Part shown: positions 1 through 11,056 of the stretch, piece by piece | Layout: each line of letters begins with the position of its first letter | Position numbering within the stretch: the stretch's first letter is position 1 | Source of the DNA: Diabrotica undecimpunctata | Lineage: Eukaryota; Arthropoda; Insecta; Coleoptera; Chrysomelidae | Assembly (NCBI RefSeq): GCF_040954645.1 | Contig: NC_092805.1 | Location: 19,184,741-19,248,740 of the forward strand | Direction of reading: 5' to 3' | Length of the DNA stretch: 64,000 nucleotides | The notes under the pieces: generated by a model | Databases searched by the model: none | Seen by the model: the letters and a program-made list of their open reading frames with translations, nothing else | What the model was told of the DNA's origin: nothing | Program-made: the position numbers and the translations under genes

Positions 1-57
1 ATCTTCGATCGAGAAGAATCGGACAAAGGGGCATTAGAAAACAATTCGATCCTGATC

Positions 58-1490
58 CTCCTCCTCAGTCCTAATCCCTTTTGGGATGTGGTGACATTAT
101 CAGGCCTTTACAGTTTTTTCACGATTTCTCTCCATCCTTCTCTGTCCTGGGCTAGTTGTTCGGCTTCATGTAACCCTTGGTTACTCAGTATTTTTGTTTG
201 ATCTACCCAACGGCTTGGAGATCTTCCCCTAGGTCTCTTTCCTTCAACTCTACCCTCGACTATCAGTTTTTCCATCGGACCTGTTCTTCTAGCAATGTGT
301 CAAAAATACTGCAAATATCTCTGTTTTATTTGTTTAAGCAATCTATCCTTTACTTTAAGTTGTTCTAATATCGATACGTTAGTGCGATGATCAATCCAGG
401 ATATTCTCAACATGCGGCGGTATACCCACATTTCAAAAGCGTCCAGTTTATTTTTATTCGCTTTCTTTAAGGTCCACGTTTCGAATGTATATGTCGCTAT
501 GGGAAAAATGAGCGCCCTTACCAGCCTTAGTTTTGTGTGTATTGTTATGCTAGAATTTTTCCAAATTGCTACCAGTTTCATCATAGCTGTTCTAGCAATA
601 GTCAACCTTCTACGTATATCTCTGTAACACCCTCCATCATTTGGTACCGACCCCAGGTATATGAAACTATTTACTACTTTAAAGCCCCCAATTTCTTTAA
701 TGTGTTGAAAATTATTCCGAGCTCTGTCTACTATCATGATCTTTGTCTTACTCCTATTTAGCTGTAGTCTATATGTTTTGCTTTTTTCCTTCAGACGTCC
801 ATTATGTCAATTTCTTCTTGATTTGCCGCGATTATTAAAATGTCATCTGCATATCTCAAGTTATTAATTTTTTGACCTCCTACTGATATTCCGCCCTTCC
901 ATCTGTCTAGTACCTTTCGCATAACGTGTTCGCTGTAGATATTAAACAGAGTTGGCGAGATTATGCATCCCTGCCTGACACCTGCCTCTGTTCTGACATG
1001 ATCGGAACGGGTGTTGTTTATTTTTACTGTGCACTTATTATTTTCATATAGACTTCTGATTAGTTGAATTAAGTAGTGGGGTGTTCCCATTTCCGCTAGT
1101 ATGAACCATAGCTGCTGCCATTTGACTTTATCGAAGGCCTTTGTGGAATCCACTAAGCACATAGGAGTATTGAATTCACGAGTTTTTTCGATTAGCTGTT
1201 TGACATTAAGGATGTGTTTTATTGTGCCTTTTCATGGGACAAATTCCGCTTGTTCTTCTGATATCTGAGGCAATAGAAAAGCTTTTAGTCTTTCATGTAT
1301 TACATGAAGTAGAACCTTGCTTGCATGCAATATTAGGGTTACCGTTCTGTAGTTGCTGCAATCTAGCGGAGTTCCTTTTTTGAATATAGGGATGAAAGTG
1401 GATGTTTTCCAATCGTTAGGCTACTCTCCGGTTTCCCAAATCTTTTTGCAGATCATATGCATAACATTTACTCCGACATCTCCAGTCTTT
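58..1490 (-). pseudogene. Non-LTR retrotransposon relic, RT to C-terminus
   Basis: Reverse-transcriptase part of a LINE read right to left. Around 1490-1160 is the RT finger region (frameshifted). At 1162-791 are FDKVKWQQL, the motif GVRQGCIISPTLFN and an intact catalytic RYADDILII. At 737-300 is the thumb (FIYLGSV, ATYTFETWTLKK, YRRMLRISW). The last part continues without a long frame to about 58 with GHIARRTG and EGKRPRGRSPSRW, ending in a GAGGAGGAT-rich tail. There is no endonuclease, so the copy is 5'-truncated, and it changes frame at least once near 740-790. The C-terminus fits neither of the two main LINE groups of this window. Not expected to make an active protein. Confidence 0.85.
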
Positions 1491-1579
1491 TTTAAAACTT
1501 TTATATCGATCCTGATATATACATCGAATTGTCCACTGTATCTCAAATAGACATCGCATTCCCTCCAATTCTCCTTACA

Positions 1580-1965
1580 GTCTTTGACATAACTTATTTA
1601 GCAACATAGTGCGTTATATTTTTGTTTCTCTTCCCCCCTTTTGACTTTTTCGATTGTAACAGGCCTGGAAAAATACCACACGATAAGAAATAAATCATTA
1701 GTTTTACACATACCTCTACATTTTTTCTCCTCACCCCAGATGGTAACTCAACTGATTCTGGTGACTGTCCTCTGTTTAATCGGTTTGCAACAGCTAAGAT
1801 TTCCTTTTCAGTTAGTTTGAGAAATTTTTTCGGTCTATCACAGTTCCTGATTTCTTCGCGAAAGAGGCGCTCTATCTTTTACCACATGTGATCTTGGTCA
1901 ATATTAACTGTACCTTTACTTTTTAGTATATTTTTAGGCAGTGTTAAGTCATTAAGTTAACTATT
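1580..1965 (-). pseudogene. Jockey/R1-like linker fragment between endonuclease and RT
   Basis: On the minus strand near 1880-1730 a frame reads LFREEIRNCDRPKKF then LTEKEILAVANRLNRGQSPE, which matches the conserved linker before the RT domain of Jockey/R1-type elements (pattern: FT..EI..A...L..GKAPG.D). Farther on, GIFPGLLQSKKSKGGKRN resembles the segment leading into the RT finger. It is not colinear with the neighbouring RT relic at 58-1490, so it is probably a separate, heavily decayed insertion. Stops interrupt it. Family placement is inference from short motifs. Confidence 0.55.
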
Positions 1966-2340
1966 TTATTCAAATCACCTCTTCGATGTACCTAGGCCAC
2001 GACTATTTTGTCTTGCCTAGACACTTTCCTCTTTTTAAGCAGAGACAACATCATTTCACCATTAGACAGCGTTTCGGTTTTCGGTTCTGAAACATGTGAT
2101 TACACCCAGCTTCACATACACACTCTCAGTCAACTCTCAAATTTTTTGCTAAAACACCTATCTCAATCTAGGCAGCTTAGATACTTACTCTGGCATCTAC
2201 CTAGTCGGTCCTCTTGCTTAGAGTCTCTTTTACTACTTATCGCTCTGACTCTTATTGAGACTATACAAAAACTGCTTATAATCTATTAACTGGATATTTG
2301 GTGATATATAGCATCTATTAAAAGCATTTTTTTTGCATAA

Positions 2341-2440
2341 AAAAAAACTGGATGAGAGCGGCGCAAGATAGACGGGGTTGGAAACATGAGGAAGAGGCCT
2401 ATGTTCAGCAGTGGACTCTTGAGGCTGGATGATGATTAAA
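2341..2440 (+). mobile_element. 3' end scrap of a group 2 (RTE-like) LINE
   Basis: The plus strand encodes NWMRAAQDRRGWKHEEEA followed by YVQQWT, the characteristic last residues of RTE-like ORF2, and then a GGATGATGAT tail. The same RDRRGWKHEE-type ending occurs on the minus strand near 48030. Only about 100 bp of the element is present, so this is an extreme 5' truncation. Confidence 0.8.
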
Positions 2441-3473
2441 AGCATAATTCTCCGTTCTGTCTAAACAAAAATAAGATTTCAAAATTCCAAGTACAGGCCT
2501 GGACGCACACTTCCACTTTCAACTTCAATTCGGATATAAGACGTATTTATCTATAATGCAATCGATACCTTCAATCTTAGATTCTTATATAACTTACATT
2601 TGATTTCTTCAGAGAATGCTGCACGATTAAAACATATTTAACAAATAAAAAACAACTCTTGCAAGTGTTGATCACTGCTTGATGGTTTATTGCTGTACCA
2701 TGAGGCATGTAATGAAAATTTTACTAGCTTAATTGAAAGTTTTATGTATAAATTGATTTTAATGATCCAAACAGTACACAATAACTAAATATTTCTACTC
2801 CTAACATTTATTGTGCAAATGGAATAAACACGTTTTAATAAAGAACAGAACAAAGGCATTTCAAGGTAATTAAATGCTATGTGGATAACTTTGATAAAAA
2901 ATTAAATATAAAAAATTCTGATATTGCTCTATCCTTCTCTTTTTTCGTCTTTGGTATAGTAACCCCATTAAAGTCTTTACTTGTGTAGCTATTTGCCTCT
3001 TTCTCCTTCATCGTTATGTTAATCTTTCTAAAGTTGTCCTTCACGTCATTCAAATATCTTGTTCTGGGCATTTCGCTTTTTCCTCTTCTAAGAATTATGG
3101 TTTGACATTGTCAGTGTAAAGTTTGGTTATGTTTTAATTGTAACATATATTTTTAGGAAGATTAGGTAAAAATGGTACCCAACATAATTATTATTAATGA
3201 ATATTACTTGTTAAGTCCGAAAACAACATGGTTTGTGCGCATATTCTTTACATATAGTATTTTTCATATAAAAATGCGTACACGTCACAATTTATATGAA
3301 GTGACGTCACTTATATTTAAAATTCCCAGAACGTGAACCTTAGAGTTCAAATTTTCCTAACACAGCTAATAATACGAAACCTCCTCCTGCACCTCTACTG
3401 CAGATTGGTGGTTTCCCTTCATTGAGATAAAGACCATAAAGGCATTTCTTGATACTCTCCAATACTTTTAGAA
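2441..3473. other. No gene recognised
   Basis: AT-rich sequence without a convincing frame, motif or terminal repeat. Short open frames on both strands have no recognisable domain. Confidence 0.6.
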
Positions 3474-3474
3474 G

Positions 3475-3520
<46 letters not shown>
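3474..3520. repeat. (TA)n microsatellite
   Basis: About 47 bp of nearly pure TA dinucleotide lying about 30 bp before the LINE relic that starts near 3552. Confidence 0.95.
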
Positions 3521-3523
<3 letters not shown>

Positions 3524-3551
3524 GTCTTCTAAATTATAAATATTAACATAA

Positions 3552-4788
3552 TGACGGTATGAAAATTAGAAAAGAAATAGAACATAAATTAGAGGACGTA
3601 CAAAGTGGATTCAGGAAAGGACACAACACACAAGACCATATATTCACCATGCAACAAGTAATAGAAAAAGCCTTAAAGAAAAATAAAGAAATATATCTGA
3701 GCTTTATAGACGTGGAGAAAGTGTTCGACTCAGTCAAAAGAAAAGATATATGGGAAAGCCTAAACAAGAAACAAGTAAGTAAAGAACTGATAGAAGCAAC
3801 AAAGAGTATATACATGAAAACAACAAATACAGTAAGAATGTTAAATATACAGTCAGAACCATTTGAAACAACTCAATGAGTTAGACAAGGGGGAAGTCTC
3901 AGCCCAGTGCTATTCATAAATGTAATAGATGAGATAGTGAAAGAATGTAAGAAAACATTCAAGAAATACTGCATCGGTTGGAACAGAATGCAAATGATAA
4001 ATGCTGAGACGTGTATATTTGCAGACGACATAGTATTAATTACGGAAACTGCAGAAAAACAGAAATACAACTTAGAAAAATGGAACCTAGAAGAAAGCAA
4101 ATACAACTTAAACGTAAACAAAGAGAAGACACATAATGAAAATATCAAGGAAACAAGGGACGGAAGATCAAATAAAAGTAAAGATAGACCAACACAAAAT
4201 AATACAGACAAATTCATACAAATACTTAGGAACAGTAGTCAACAACAAAGGAGACATCGAAGACGATCTTAACAACAGAATGGAAAACACAGGAAAACTA
4301 TTCCAAGCACTAAATAGAGGATTCCTTATTAACAAGGAAATATCAACAAAGACCAAGATGACAATATAAAAAACAATATATAGACCTACAGTGACATATG
4401 GAGCAGAAAATTGGATATTAAACAAAAGACATCAGAGCAGAATTCAGGCAGCAGAGATGATATACCTCAGAAGAACGATAGGAGTAAAAAGAACTGATAG
4501 AATCAGAAATGAAGACATAAGAGAAAGACTCAAAATCAAACCGATGCTCGACTCAATCAAGGAGAAAAAATTGACATGGTTCGGACATCTAACCCGGATG
4601 GACAATAATAGATAAGTAAAAAGAGTGTAGGACGCCAAACCAATAGAGAAGAACAGAAGAGGAAGACCCATTAAAGAATGGAACAGTGACATCTCGCAGA
4701 TACTGCAGAGTAAGGGTAAGACTTGGCAGGAAGCAACACAGATGGCATCCAAAAACAGGAACATAAATCAGTACCCAAATTATAAATA
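3552..4788 (+). pseudogene. Non-LTR retrotransposon relic, RT to C-terminus
   Basis: The frame opens inside the RT finger (VQSGFRKGHNTQDHIF), then SFIDVEKVFDSVKRKDIW (motif A), a stop at 3877, RQGGSLSPVLF, and the catalytic CIFADDIVLI at about 4012-4040. A frameshift near 4136-4270 leads to YKYLGTVVNNKGD, TYGAENWILNK, RRTIGVKRTDRIRNEDI, GHLTRMD and a final RRGRPIKEWNSDI ...TWQEATQMA. It is 5'-truncated: endonuclease and linker are absent. Several stops make it non-functional. A related but distinct copy, with MDRIRNDEIRERLKVK, lies at 12290-14285 on the other strand. Confidence 0.88.
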
Positions 4789-5619
4789 AAATGAATCATT
4801 TCGCACATGTGCGTTCGTTGTTGGTTTGTCGCTTTCCATGGATCGAGATAAGTATGCGATCAGTACGATGTAGAATATTTTTCAAGGATCTGTACGCGTA
4901 CGGTACGTATACCGTTCGGCTCGCATATGTGTACCCACCTTTATAGAATTTATTTAAATTTCCAATATATTGCGCAGTGTTACAGAAATATTTGAAATTG
5001 GAAATTAGAAACAGTGGTAATAGTACGTCAAAAGTGAATGTAAATGTTTTGTCACGTTGCAATGTACATAGAAGATATAAAAATTGTTCCAATAAATCCA
5101 TCAAGCTGAACCAGCAGCAATAAGTTTTACCGGAAGAATATGCAATTTTTCCGGTGAGGTTCATTGTTATCAAATCAAAGTAAACGAATCATATGCATTT
5201 ACTACAAATATTAACTATAAACAATGTTGTAATTTCAATTAAAGTCTGCACAGGAATTAGGCACAAAAAGTAACATCATTACCGTACAAAAATATGCATA
5301 TTTTAGGTATGATATGTATAAAAAACATTTATGTTCTTACGGTATAGATAAATTGATGTCGAAACTACTTCTTTTTCACTTAATACCGCTATTAGTATTA
5401 TTAATGTTCTTTAAATGGTATAAATTATATTTGACTTTTTTTTTGAATTTTTTAGTTATTCTCAATCAAGATATTATTTATTGAACTTGTACAAAAATAT
5501 TATTTTAAAATAAATTTTAGTAGTAGTTTGTTTGTGACTGAAGTTTTTTTTTGTGGCTTTAACACTTAGCTATTTAGCCAATTACGTGTTGAGCAATAAT
5601 AAATGAAAAACTACTATCT
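4789..5619. other. No recognised gene; unassigned open frame and GC palindromes
   Basis: A minus-strand open frame of 125 codons (4796-5173) has no domain I can name. Its 3' part covers locally GC-richer, palindromic DNA, with a perfect 12-bp palindrome CGCACATGTGCG near 4802 and CGGTA/TACCG arms near 4900. This could be the end of a DNA transposon rather than a gene. The rest is AT-rich with nothing visible. Confidence 0.4.
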
Positions 5620-6335
5620 AATATTATCATCATCAACTAGCCTCGAACGTCCACTGCTAAACATAGGCCTCTCGCATGCTTTTCCACTTTCGCGCCCGAT
5701 TTTGCGCCATTTGAATCCAATTTGTAGTCACTCTTTTTATGTCATCTGTCCATCTCGTTGGGGGTCGACCTCTACTTCTGTTGGCTTGTATTCGGGGTCT
5801 CCATTCCAAAATTATTTTTGTCCACCGGTCATCAACTGATCTGGCTACATGACCTGCCCAATTCCACTTTAGTGTTGTTATCCTTTCAATATAGTAGTAG
5901 CATTGGGTATTCTATCCTAACGATCCTATAGAAATTCCTAACATTATTCTCTCCATTGCCCTTTTCGCAGCTTGTAGTTTACTCACTGTTGTTCTTGTGA
6001 GTGTTAGGGTTTCTGCGCCGTAGGTCATCACTGGCAAAATACACTGATTAAATACTTTTCTTTTCAGACACATTGGAATCTTAGACCTAAAAATATCCTT
6101 TATCTTTCCAAATGCAGCCCAAGCGAGGTTTGTTCTTCTTTTCAGCAAGTCAGTAGTATTTATAGGAGTCAACTGGCTCAATATCTTTGTCTTCTACTTA
6201 GATGTTTTTGTTGTGGACTAAATTTGTCATAAATTGTGTTTTTGGAAAATTTATTTTAAGACTAACTCTTTTTGTGGCAGTATGGAGTTCTTGGAGCATT
6301 ATCTGTGCCTGATCAAAGCTGTCTGTAATAAGAAC
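5620..6335 (-). pseudogene. Group 2 (RTE-like) LINE, 5'-truncated 3' half
   Basis: Minus strand, from about 6335 down: QIMLQELHTATKRVSLKIN, VDSYKYLGHEIRI, LAWAAFGKIKDIFRSKIP, LKRKVFNQCILPVMTYGAE and KRAMERIMLGIS. Then, after frame changes, WNWAGHVARSVDDRWTK, RGRPPTRWTDDIKR and REAYVQQWT, ending in the ATGATGAT tail near 5625. The RT catalytic motif lies upstream of the break and is absent. This is the same family as the copies at 26338 and 47985. At least two disruptions lie between 6182 and 5911. Confidence 0.88.
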
Positions 6336-6513
6336 GAAGAACTATCGAATATAATTAATACTAAAGAAAATAAAAATGTGTATATCTATACTAATAATTG
6401 CTAGTGCAAAAAGTGTATCTAGCCGCCTCAAAAAAAAACCTCATAAAATTCCTATAACTGAATCAAACAAAAAGAGAAAATGATAGCAAGAAAAAACAAA
6501 TTTCAGGAAAAAC

Positions 6514-6555
6514 AGGGATACTCACTTCTCGTCCAGAGACCCATCAGGACATTTG
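6514..6555 (-). other. Possible 42-nt exon with splice signals (speculative)
   Basis: On the minus strand a pyrimidine-rich tract ending in TTGCTAG precedes 42 nt that read NVLNKCPDGSLDEK, followed by GTGAGT. Good splice sites around a fully open segment are suggestive, but the segment is too short to identify and chance is not excluded. Confidence 0.2.
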
Positions 6556-8783
6556 TTTAAGACATTACTAGCAATAGGTCACGGAAAGAAAGGTAAATAA
6601 CAATTGGGTTAAAACAAAGTTTAACGAGCTTAGCTAAGATTGACTACAGACACACATTTGCACTATGTTTAAATTTAATCAAACAATCATAGACTTTTTA
6701 TTGTTAGTAGCCAATAGGTTATTAATTTGATATGGAGGAAATATTTGCAGAGTTTGCAAGTTGTTTAAAAGAGTTCCTGAATGCTGAAGATATTTGGAAC
6801 ACTTAAAAAAGATGTGGTTAAGATCTTCTTGTTCTTGACAAGTTTCGCATAAGTCTAAATTGTATATTTTGATTGGTGCAAGATGAGCAGGATAACAAGC
6901 GTGGCCAAATCTCAATCTTATTAATGTTGTATATTTGCGGGCGGTATTGAAATTCTTAAACCATCTGGAATTAGGGATGTGTGGTTGTATATACACGTAT
7001 TGTGTTGTTGAGTGGTCGCAAAAAGTTTGCCAGGAAGTATTCCAACGATCTGTTTAATTTCTTTTAGAGACGAGAAAAGCGTCAGGAACACAAATTCCCT
7101 CATCTGGTAAAATTTTAGCTGTAGAGGTTATTGCAGCTTTAGAAATGGAATCAACATGCTCATTATGTTTTATACCAACATGAGCTTTTACCCAAATAAA
7201 ATTCGTAGTTTTATTTTTTTTTAAGGTTGACAAGCATGTTCTTAATTTGGTAAATGAAGGATTAGAATTATAGTTGGGTAACTTTGTATTTTTGAGAGCT
7301 AATAAGACTGTCAATCAATCGGATATTATTAAAACTGCATTATTGTTCGAAATATATCAAGGCTTCAAGAATTGCAGTAAAAAAAATTGAGCACTTGAGA
7401 GGTAGTTTGAACATTTTTTCTGGGGACTTAGATGGAATGTAGAAAGCACATCCGGTCCCTTCCGATGTTTTGGATGCATCTGTATAGGTTACAGTTGCCT
7501 TGGGCCATTTTTTTATATAAGAATTTAAGATGCATGAATCTAATAATGGAGTGTTATAATATGTTGGTATGTGTATAAAAAATGCGAAATAGTCGTTAAT
7601 ATTAAGGTTGCTAATACTGTTGGTTTACTTATTGTTACACACAGCTCTAAAGGCCGTACAAAGGGTTGGTGAATTTTTATGTCCAGTAACTGTTTATTAG
7701 ATCATCTTTATTTAGTGAGCTTATGCCAGAATATAAGGAATTGTTGATATATGAGATTTTCACTACAAATTTTTCACTTAGATAATCTCGTCTAAAATTT
7801 AACGGAGGTTTTAAAGCTTCAACGTGCAATGGAGCTATTGGAGTAGACTTCATTGCTCCCACACAGGCACGTAGAACAGTCCGTTGAAATATATCAAGTT
7901 TATTTAAAATTTGTTTACTTGCTGATCTATAAAGTATACAACCATAGTCCAGAATGAATCTGATGTAAGATTTGTAAGAAAGCAAAGCTGTTTCTACGTC
8001 AGCACCCCACCAAGTTTTAGAAATTGATTTTAAAAAATTAAGATCTTTATTGCTTTTGTCAAGCATATACTCGATGTGTACTTTCCATGTTAACTTTTGA
8101 TCTAAAAACATACCTAGATATTTTATTGACTTACAGAAATTTAAACTTTGGTCATTCAATAAAATAGTATTTATCTTAGGAATATTATGTCGTGAAAAAA
8201 TACACACGTTTGATTTATTAGTGTATAAATTAAAATCGTTTTCACAAAACCAGTTTGAGAAATGTTCATGTAATTTTCTTAAGATTGTAAGGGAGGGTTC
8301 ATATTTAGTCCTTTCTGTATAGACTAGGAAGTCATTAGCATATTGGATTGTTTTGTAAGTGATACTTGGTATATTAAGGCTATGAAAATCAGCAGTATAC
8401 AGATTAAAAAGAAAAGGTCTTAAGACTGACCCCTGGGGTAATCCCCAACTATTATAACGTGGTCCAAGAAATTAATTTTTATAGTTTCTAACGTATAAGC
8501 GTCTATTAGTGTAGAAATTAATTATGGTTTGTGCCAGATTTGTGGGTATTTGAAATTTATTGATCATTTTGTCTTTTAATCGAGGTAAACACTGTCATAA
8601 TAAGCACCTTCTATATCTAGAGATAATCCTCTCTATATCTAGAGATAATCTAGGTATCCTGGACTATTATCTTTACGATAATCTATAGCGAAAATTAGTT
8701 CATTGTAAGTGAAAGGTTTTAATAGAAAATGATTTTTGTCAGATGGGTTTGAATCTATGTAGCTGGATTTTTGAGGGTTCGCA

Positions 8784-8816
8784 ATTGGTGGTGCAACTTT
8801 AAGTTACACCACCAAT
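8784..8816. repeat. 33-bp near-perfect palindrome
   Basis: ATTGGTGGTG and CACCACCAAT form 10-bp arms around the inner palindrome AACTTTAAGTT, with one mismatch. It sits within the 5' part of the RNase H LINE relic, 11 bp from a second hairpin. Confidence 0.8.
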
Positions 8817-8827
8817 AAATGGATATG

Positions 8828-8855
8828 GAATGGATAACAAGAAAGTTATCCATTC
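8828..8855. repeat. 11-bp perfect inverted repeat, 6-nt loop
   Basis: GAATGGATAAC, loop AAGAAA, GTTATCCATTC. It directly follows the palindrome at 8784-8816. Confidence 0.8.
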
Positions 8856-9127
8856 ATTTCTGATCTAAAGACTTTATTTTTGATAATGGTTTTCTGTAAA
8901 TTTTTCTAGCTTGATTCCAAAGAGTTGTAGCTGGTGTATTTTTATTCAGTGAAGAGACCCATTAAATCCAATGCTTTGTGATTGAAGCATTGTGAGTGAA
9001 GTTGATGTGTAGCTAAAATCATTTCTTAAAATATCTAGAACTACATTTCAACACTTGAAAACATTATAAAATGTCCATAAGGAAAATGAAATACTTGTAG
9101 TAGACTGTATACCATGAATCACAAAAG

Positions 9128-9265
9128 TTTTATTTAAAAATCCTTTATAAATGGTATATACTTAACAAGACCCTTTCGGGCTACATCACTGACCGTTTTA
9201 GAACTAAAAAGTCCATCATTAGTGTACTATTACCAGATATACATAAGTCGAGTCACTAAATATCT
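9128..9265 (-). repeat. About 138-bp dispersed repeat, copy A (inverted partner at 10215)
   Basis: The reverse complement of this segment aligns with 10215-10346. Shared landmarks in order are CAGATATTTAGTG, ACTGATGATGGAC (ACTAATGATGGAC here), GATGTAGCCCGAAAGG and the AAGGTTTTTTAAATAAAA end. It could be a SINE-like element or an unusually long terminal inverted repeat. No coding potential. Confidence 0.7.
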
Positions 9266-9268
9266 GTG

Positions 9269-9403
9269 TAAAACCCTTAAAAAGTTACAAAATTTGTTAT
9301 GGGTTACATTATTGTTGAAAAGATGGTGTAATGTTAAAGTATTTAATATCTTTTAAACAATATTGTAATATATAACAAATTTTGTAACTTTTAGAGAGTT
9401 TTT
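9269..9403. repeat. 135-bp imperfect palindrome
   Basis: The arms pair over most of their length. AAAAAGTTACAAAATTTGTTAT near 9279 pairs with ATAACAAATTTTGTAACTTTT near 9371, and the inner GTTACATTATTGTTGAAAAGAT pairs with ATCTTTTAAACAATATTGTAAT. About 20 nt are left as loop. It lies between dispersed-repeat copy A and the LINE relic. Confidence 0.75.
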
Positions 9404-9404
9404 A

Positions 9405-10205
9405 CCTAGATATAAATGGCCGACCAATCAATAATATACGGTTTGTCGGCGACACTATTTTATTAGCGGAATGTCTTGAGGATTTACAACAAATGGTTGA
9501 CAGAGTGGTAGAAGTCAGTGAAGAAAATGGACTGTTTCTAAACACAAAAAAGACACAATTTATGGTAATTACAAAAGCCCAGCAGCGCCAAGAAAACATA
9601 ACAATACACGGAGAACAAATTAAAAAAGTTGAAAAATATAAATATCTGGCTACAATAATTAACGAAAATAATGAGTACACAGAAGAGATTAAGGCAAGAA
9701 ATTCTTTCAACAAACTAAAAAAAGTATTCTGCAGCAGGGACATTTTAATTTCTTTAAAGATAAGACTTCTGAGATGCTACGTGTTCTCCGTATTACTTTA
9801 TGGGTTGGAGGCTTGGACATTAAAGAAAGATGTTTCGGACCGATTAGAAGCCTTCGAGTTATGGGCCTACAGAAGGATATTAACAATAAGTTGGGTGAAT
9901 AGAGTCACGAATGTCGAGGTGTTGAGAAGAATGGGAAAAGATAAAGAGGTTTTAAATACAATTAAAGTCAGAAAACTGCAATATCTGGGACATGTCATGA
10001 GGAGCGGGCGTTATAACTTGCTGCAATTAATAATACAAGGAAGAATACAGGGTAGAAGGAGTCGCGGAAGAAGACGCATCTCCTGGTTAAACAATTTGAG
10101 AGCTTGGTTTAACTGCACTTCTACTGACCTCTTTAAAGCAGCGGTATCGAAAGTGGGAATTGCCATGAAGGTTGCCAACCTTCTTAGAGGAGATGGCACA
10201 TGAAG
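9405..10205 (+). pseudogene. Group 1 LINE, 5'-truncated RT palm to C-terminus
   Basis: Opens with GRPINNIRF followed by VGDTILLAECLEDLQQ, where the catalytic box should be ADD; here it reads FVGD, so the site is dead. It then runs open from 9493 to 10203: NTKKTQFMVI, YKYLATIINENNE, LLRCYVFSVLLYGLEAWTL, LEAFELWAYRRILTISW, EVLRRMGKDKEVL, YLGHVMRSGRY, GRRSRGRRRISWLNNLRAWF and a final VANLLRGDGT with a GAAGAAA tail. The clean C-terminal frame suggests moderate age. The flanking repeats at 9128 and 10215 are in inverted orientation. Confidence 0.9.
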
Positions 10206-10214
10206 AAAAAGACC

Positions 10215-10346
10215 CAGATATTTAGTGGCTTGACTCACGTATAATATTACACTGATGATGGACTTTTAGTCCGAAAACGTTTTATGATGTAGCCCGAAAG
10301 GATCTTTTTAATTATCTACCTTTAATAAAGGTTTTTTAAATAAAAC
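10215..10346 (+). repeat. About 132-bp dispersed repeat, copy B
   Basis: Inverted partner of 9128-9265. It begins 10 bp after the GAAGAAA tail of the LINE relic and ends in an A-rich TTTTTTAAATAAAA stretch. Confidence 0.7.
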
Positions 10347-10436
10347 TATTATAAAATGTGTTAAAGAAGACATGCACTCTCCTAAATATTCTAGAATGAT
10401 TCTTAAGTTTTCTTTGATTTATTTTTCTAAAGAAGT

Positions 10437-10935
10437 CTTCTTCTTTAGGTGCCGTGTCCGTATTCAGACGTTGGCCGTCATTATGTTTAGAGTTTCCTGA
10501 TATATTTGTCTATCTGCTGCTGCGCGAAATAATTTTTCTACCATGGTATCACACCATTGCCTATTATTAGACAGCCATGAAAATTTGTTTCGACCAATCC
10601 ATCTCTTTCCCTCCACTTTTTCTTGTGTTTTGAGGCGAAGTAGATGTTATTTGTGTCCTCTAATTATAGTACCGAAGTATTTTGTTTTTCTAATCTTTAT
10701 GATGTTTATGATCAGACGTTCTGAGTTCATTATTTAAAGAACATATTCTTTGGAAGTGTACGAAATCCATAATATTTTTAGGAATCGTCGAAAACACCAC
10801 AATTCGAATGCTTCTAATTTGTAAAGCATTGTGGTTTTTAATAACCATGTGTCACAAACACATAATAGGATAGACCGCATATAATATTTCATGACTTTCT
10901 TGCGAATATAATTAAGAAGTTACAAAATAAGCAAC
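10437..10935 (-). pseudogene. Group 1 LINE C-terminal relic
   Basis: From 10935 downward: VMKYYMRSILLCVCDTWLL, KLEAFELWCFRRFLKILW, then after frame changes IIKIRKTKYFGTIIRG, EGKRWIGRNKFSWLSNN, TMVEKLFRAAADRQIYQ and MTANV, ending in an AAGAAGAAG tail near 10440. Stops and at least two frameshifts are present. The order of motifs matches the intact C-terminus at 9493-10203. Confidence 0.8.
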
Positions 10936-10987
10936 AAAAACAAAACAGAGAGATGCCTTAAAAGTACAATAAGGAGAAATGAAACCA

Positions 10988-10993
<6 letters not shown>

Positions 10994-11052
<59 letters not shown>
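10994..11052. repeat. (TA)n microsatellite
   Basis: 59 bp of TA dinucleotides. Confidence 0.97.

Positions 11053-11056
<4 letters not shown>

Larger units (their letters stand above)
6665..8960 (-). pseudogene. I/R1-type LINE with RNase H, decayed
   Basis: Read from 8960 downward: linker (ARKIYRKPLSKIKSLDQK), KPFTYNELIFAIDYRKDNSPG, RT motif GLPQGSVLRPFLFNLYTADF near 8430, catalytic site QYANDFLVY near 8335, and KSIKYLGMFLDQKLTWKVH with the thumb (8207-7677). An RNase H domain follows (NFIWVKAHVGIKHNEHVDSI, about 7200-7120), then the C-terminal LIRLRFGHACYPAHL...CETCQEQEDLNHIFFKC cysteine/histidine segment (about 6930-6800). An RNase H after RT is typical of I, R1 and Loa-type elements. YADD has become YAND, losing one catalytic aspartate. 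A 23-bp direct duplication near 8608-8652 breaks the frame. No endonuclease is seen. Confidence 0.85.

Noticed and set aside
2008..2289. 93-codon plus-strand frame
   Set aside because: No domain or codon-like character; flanked by LINE scraps.
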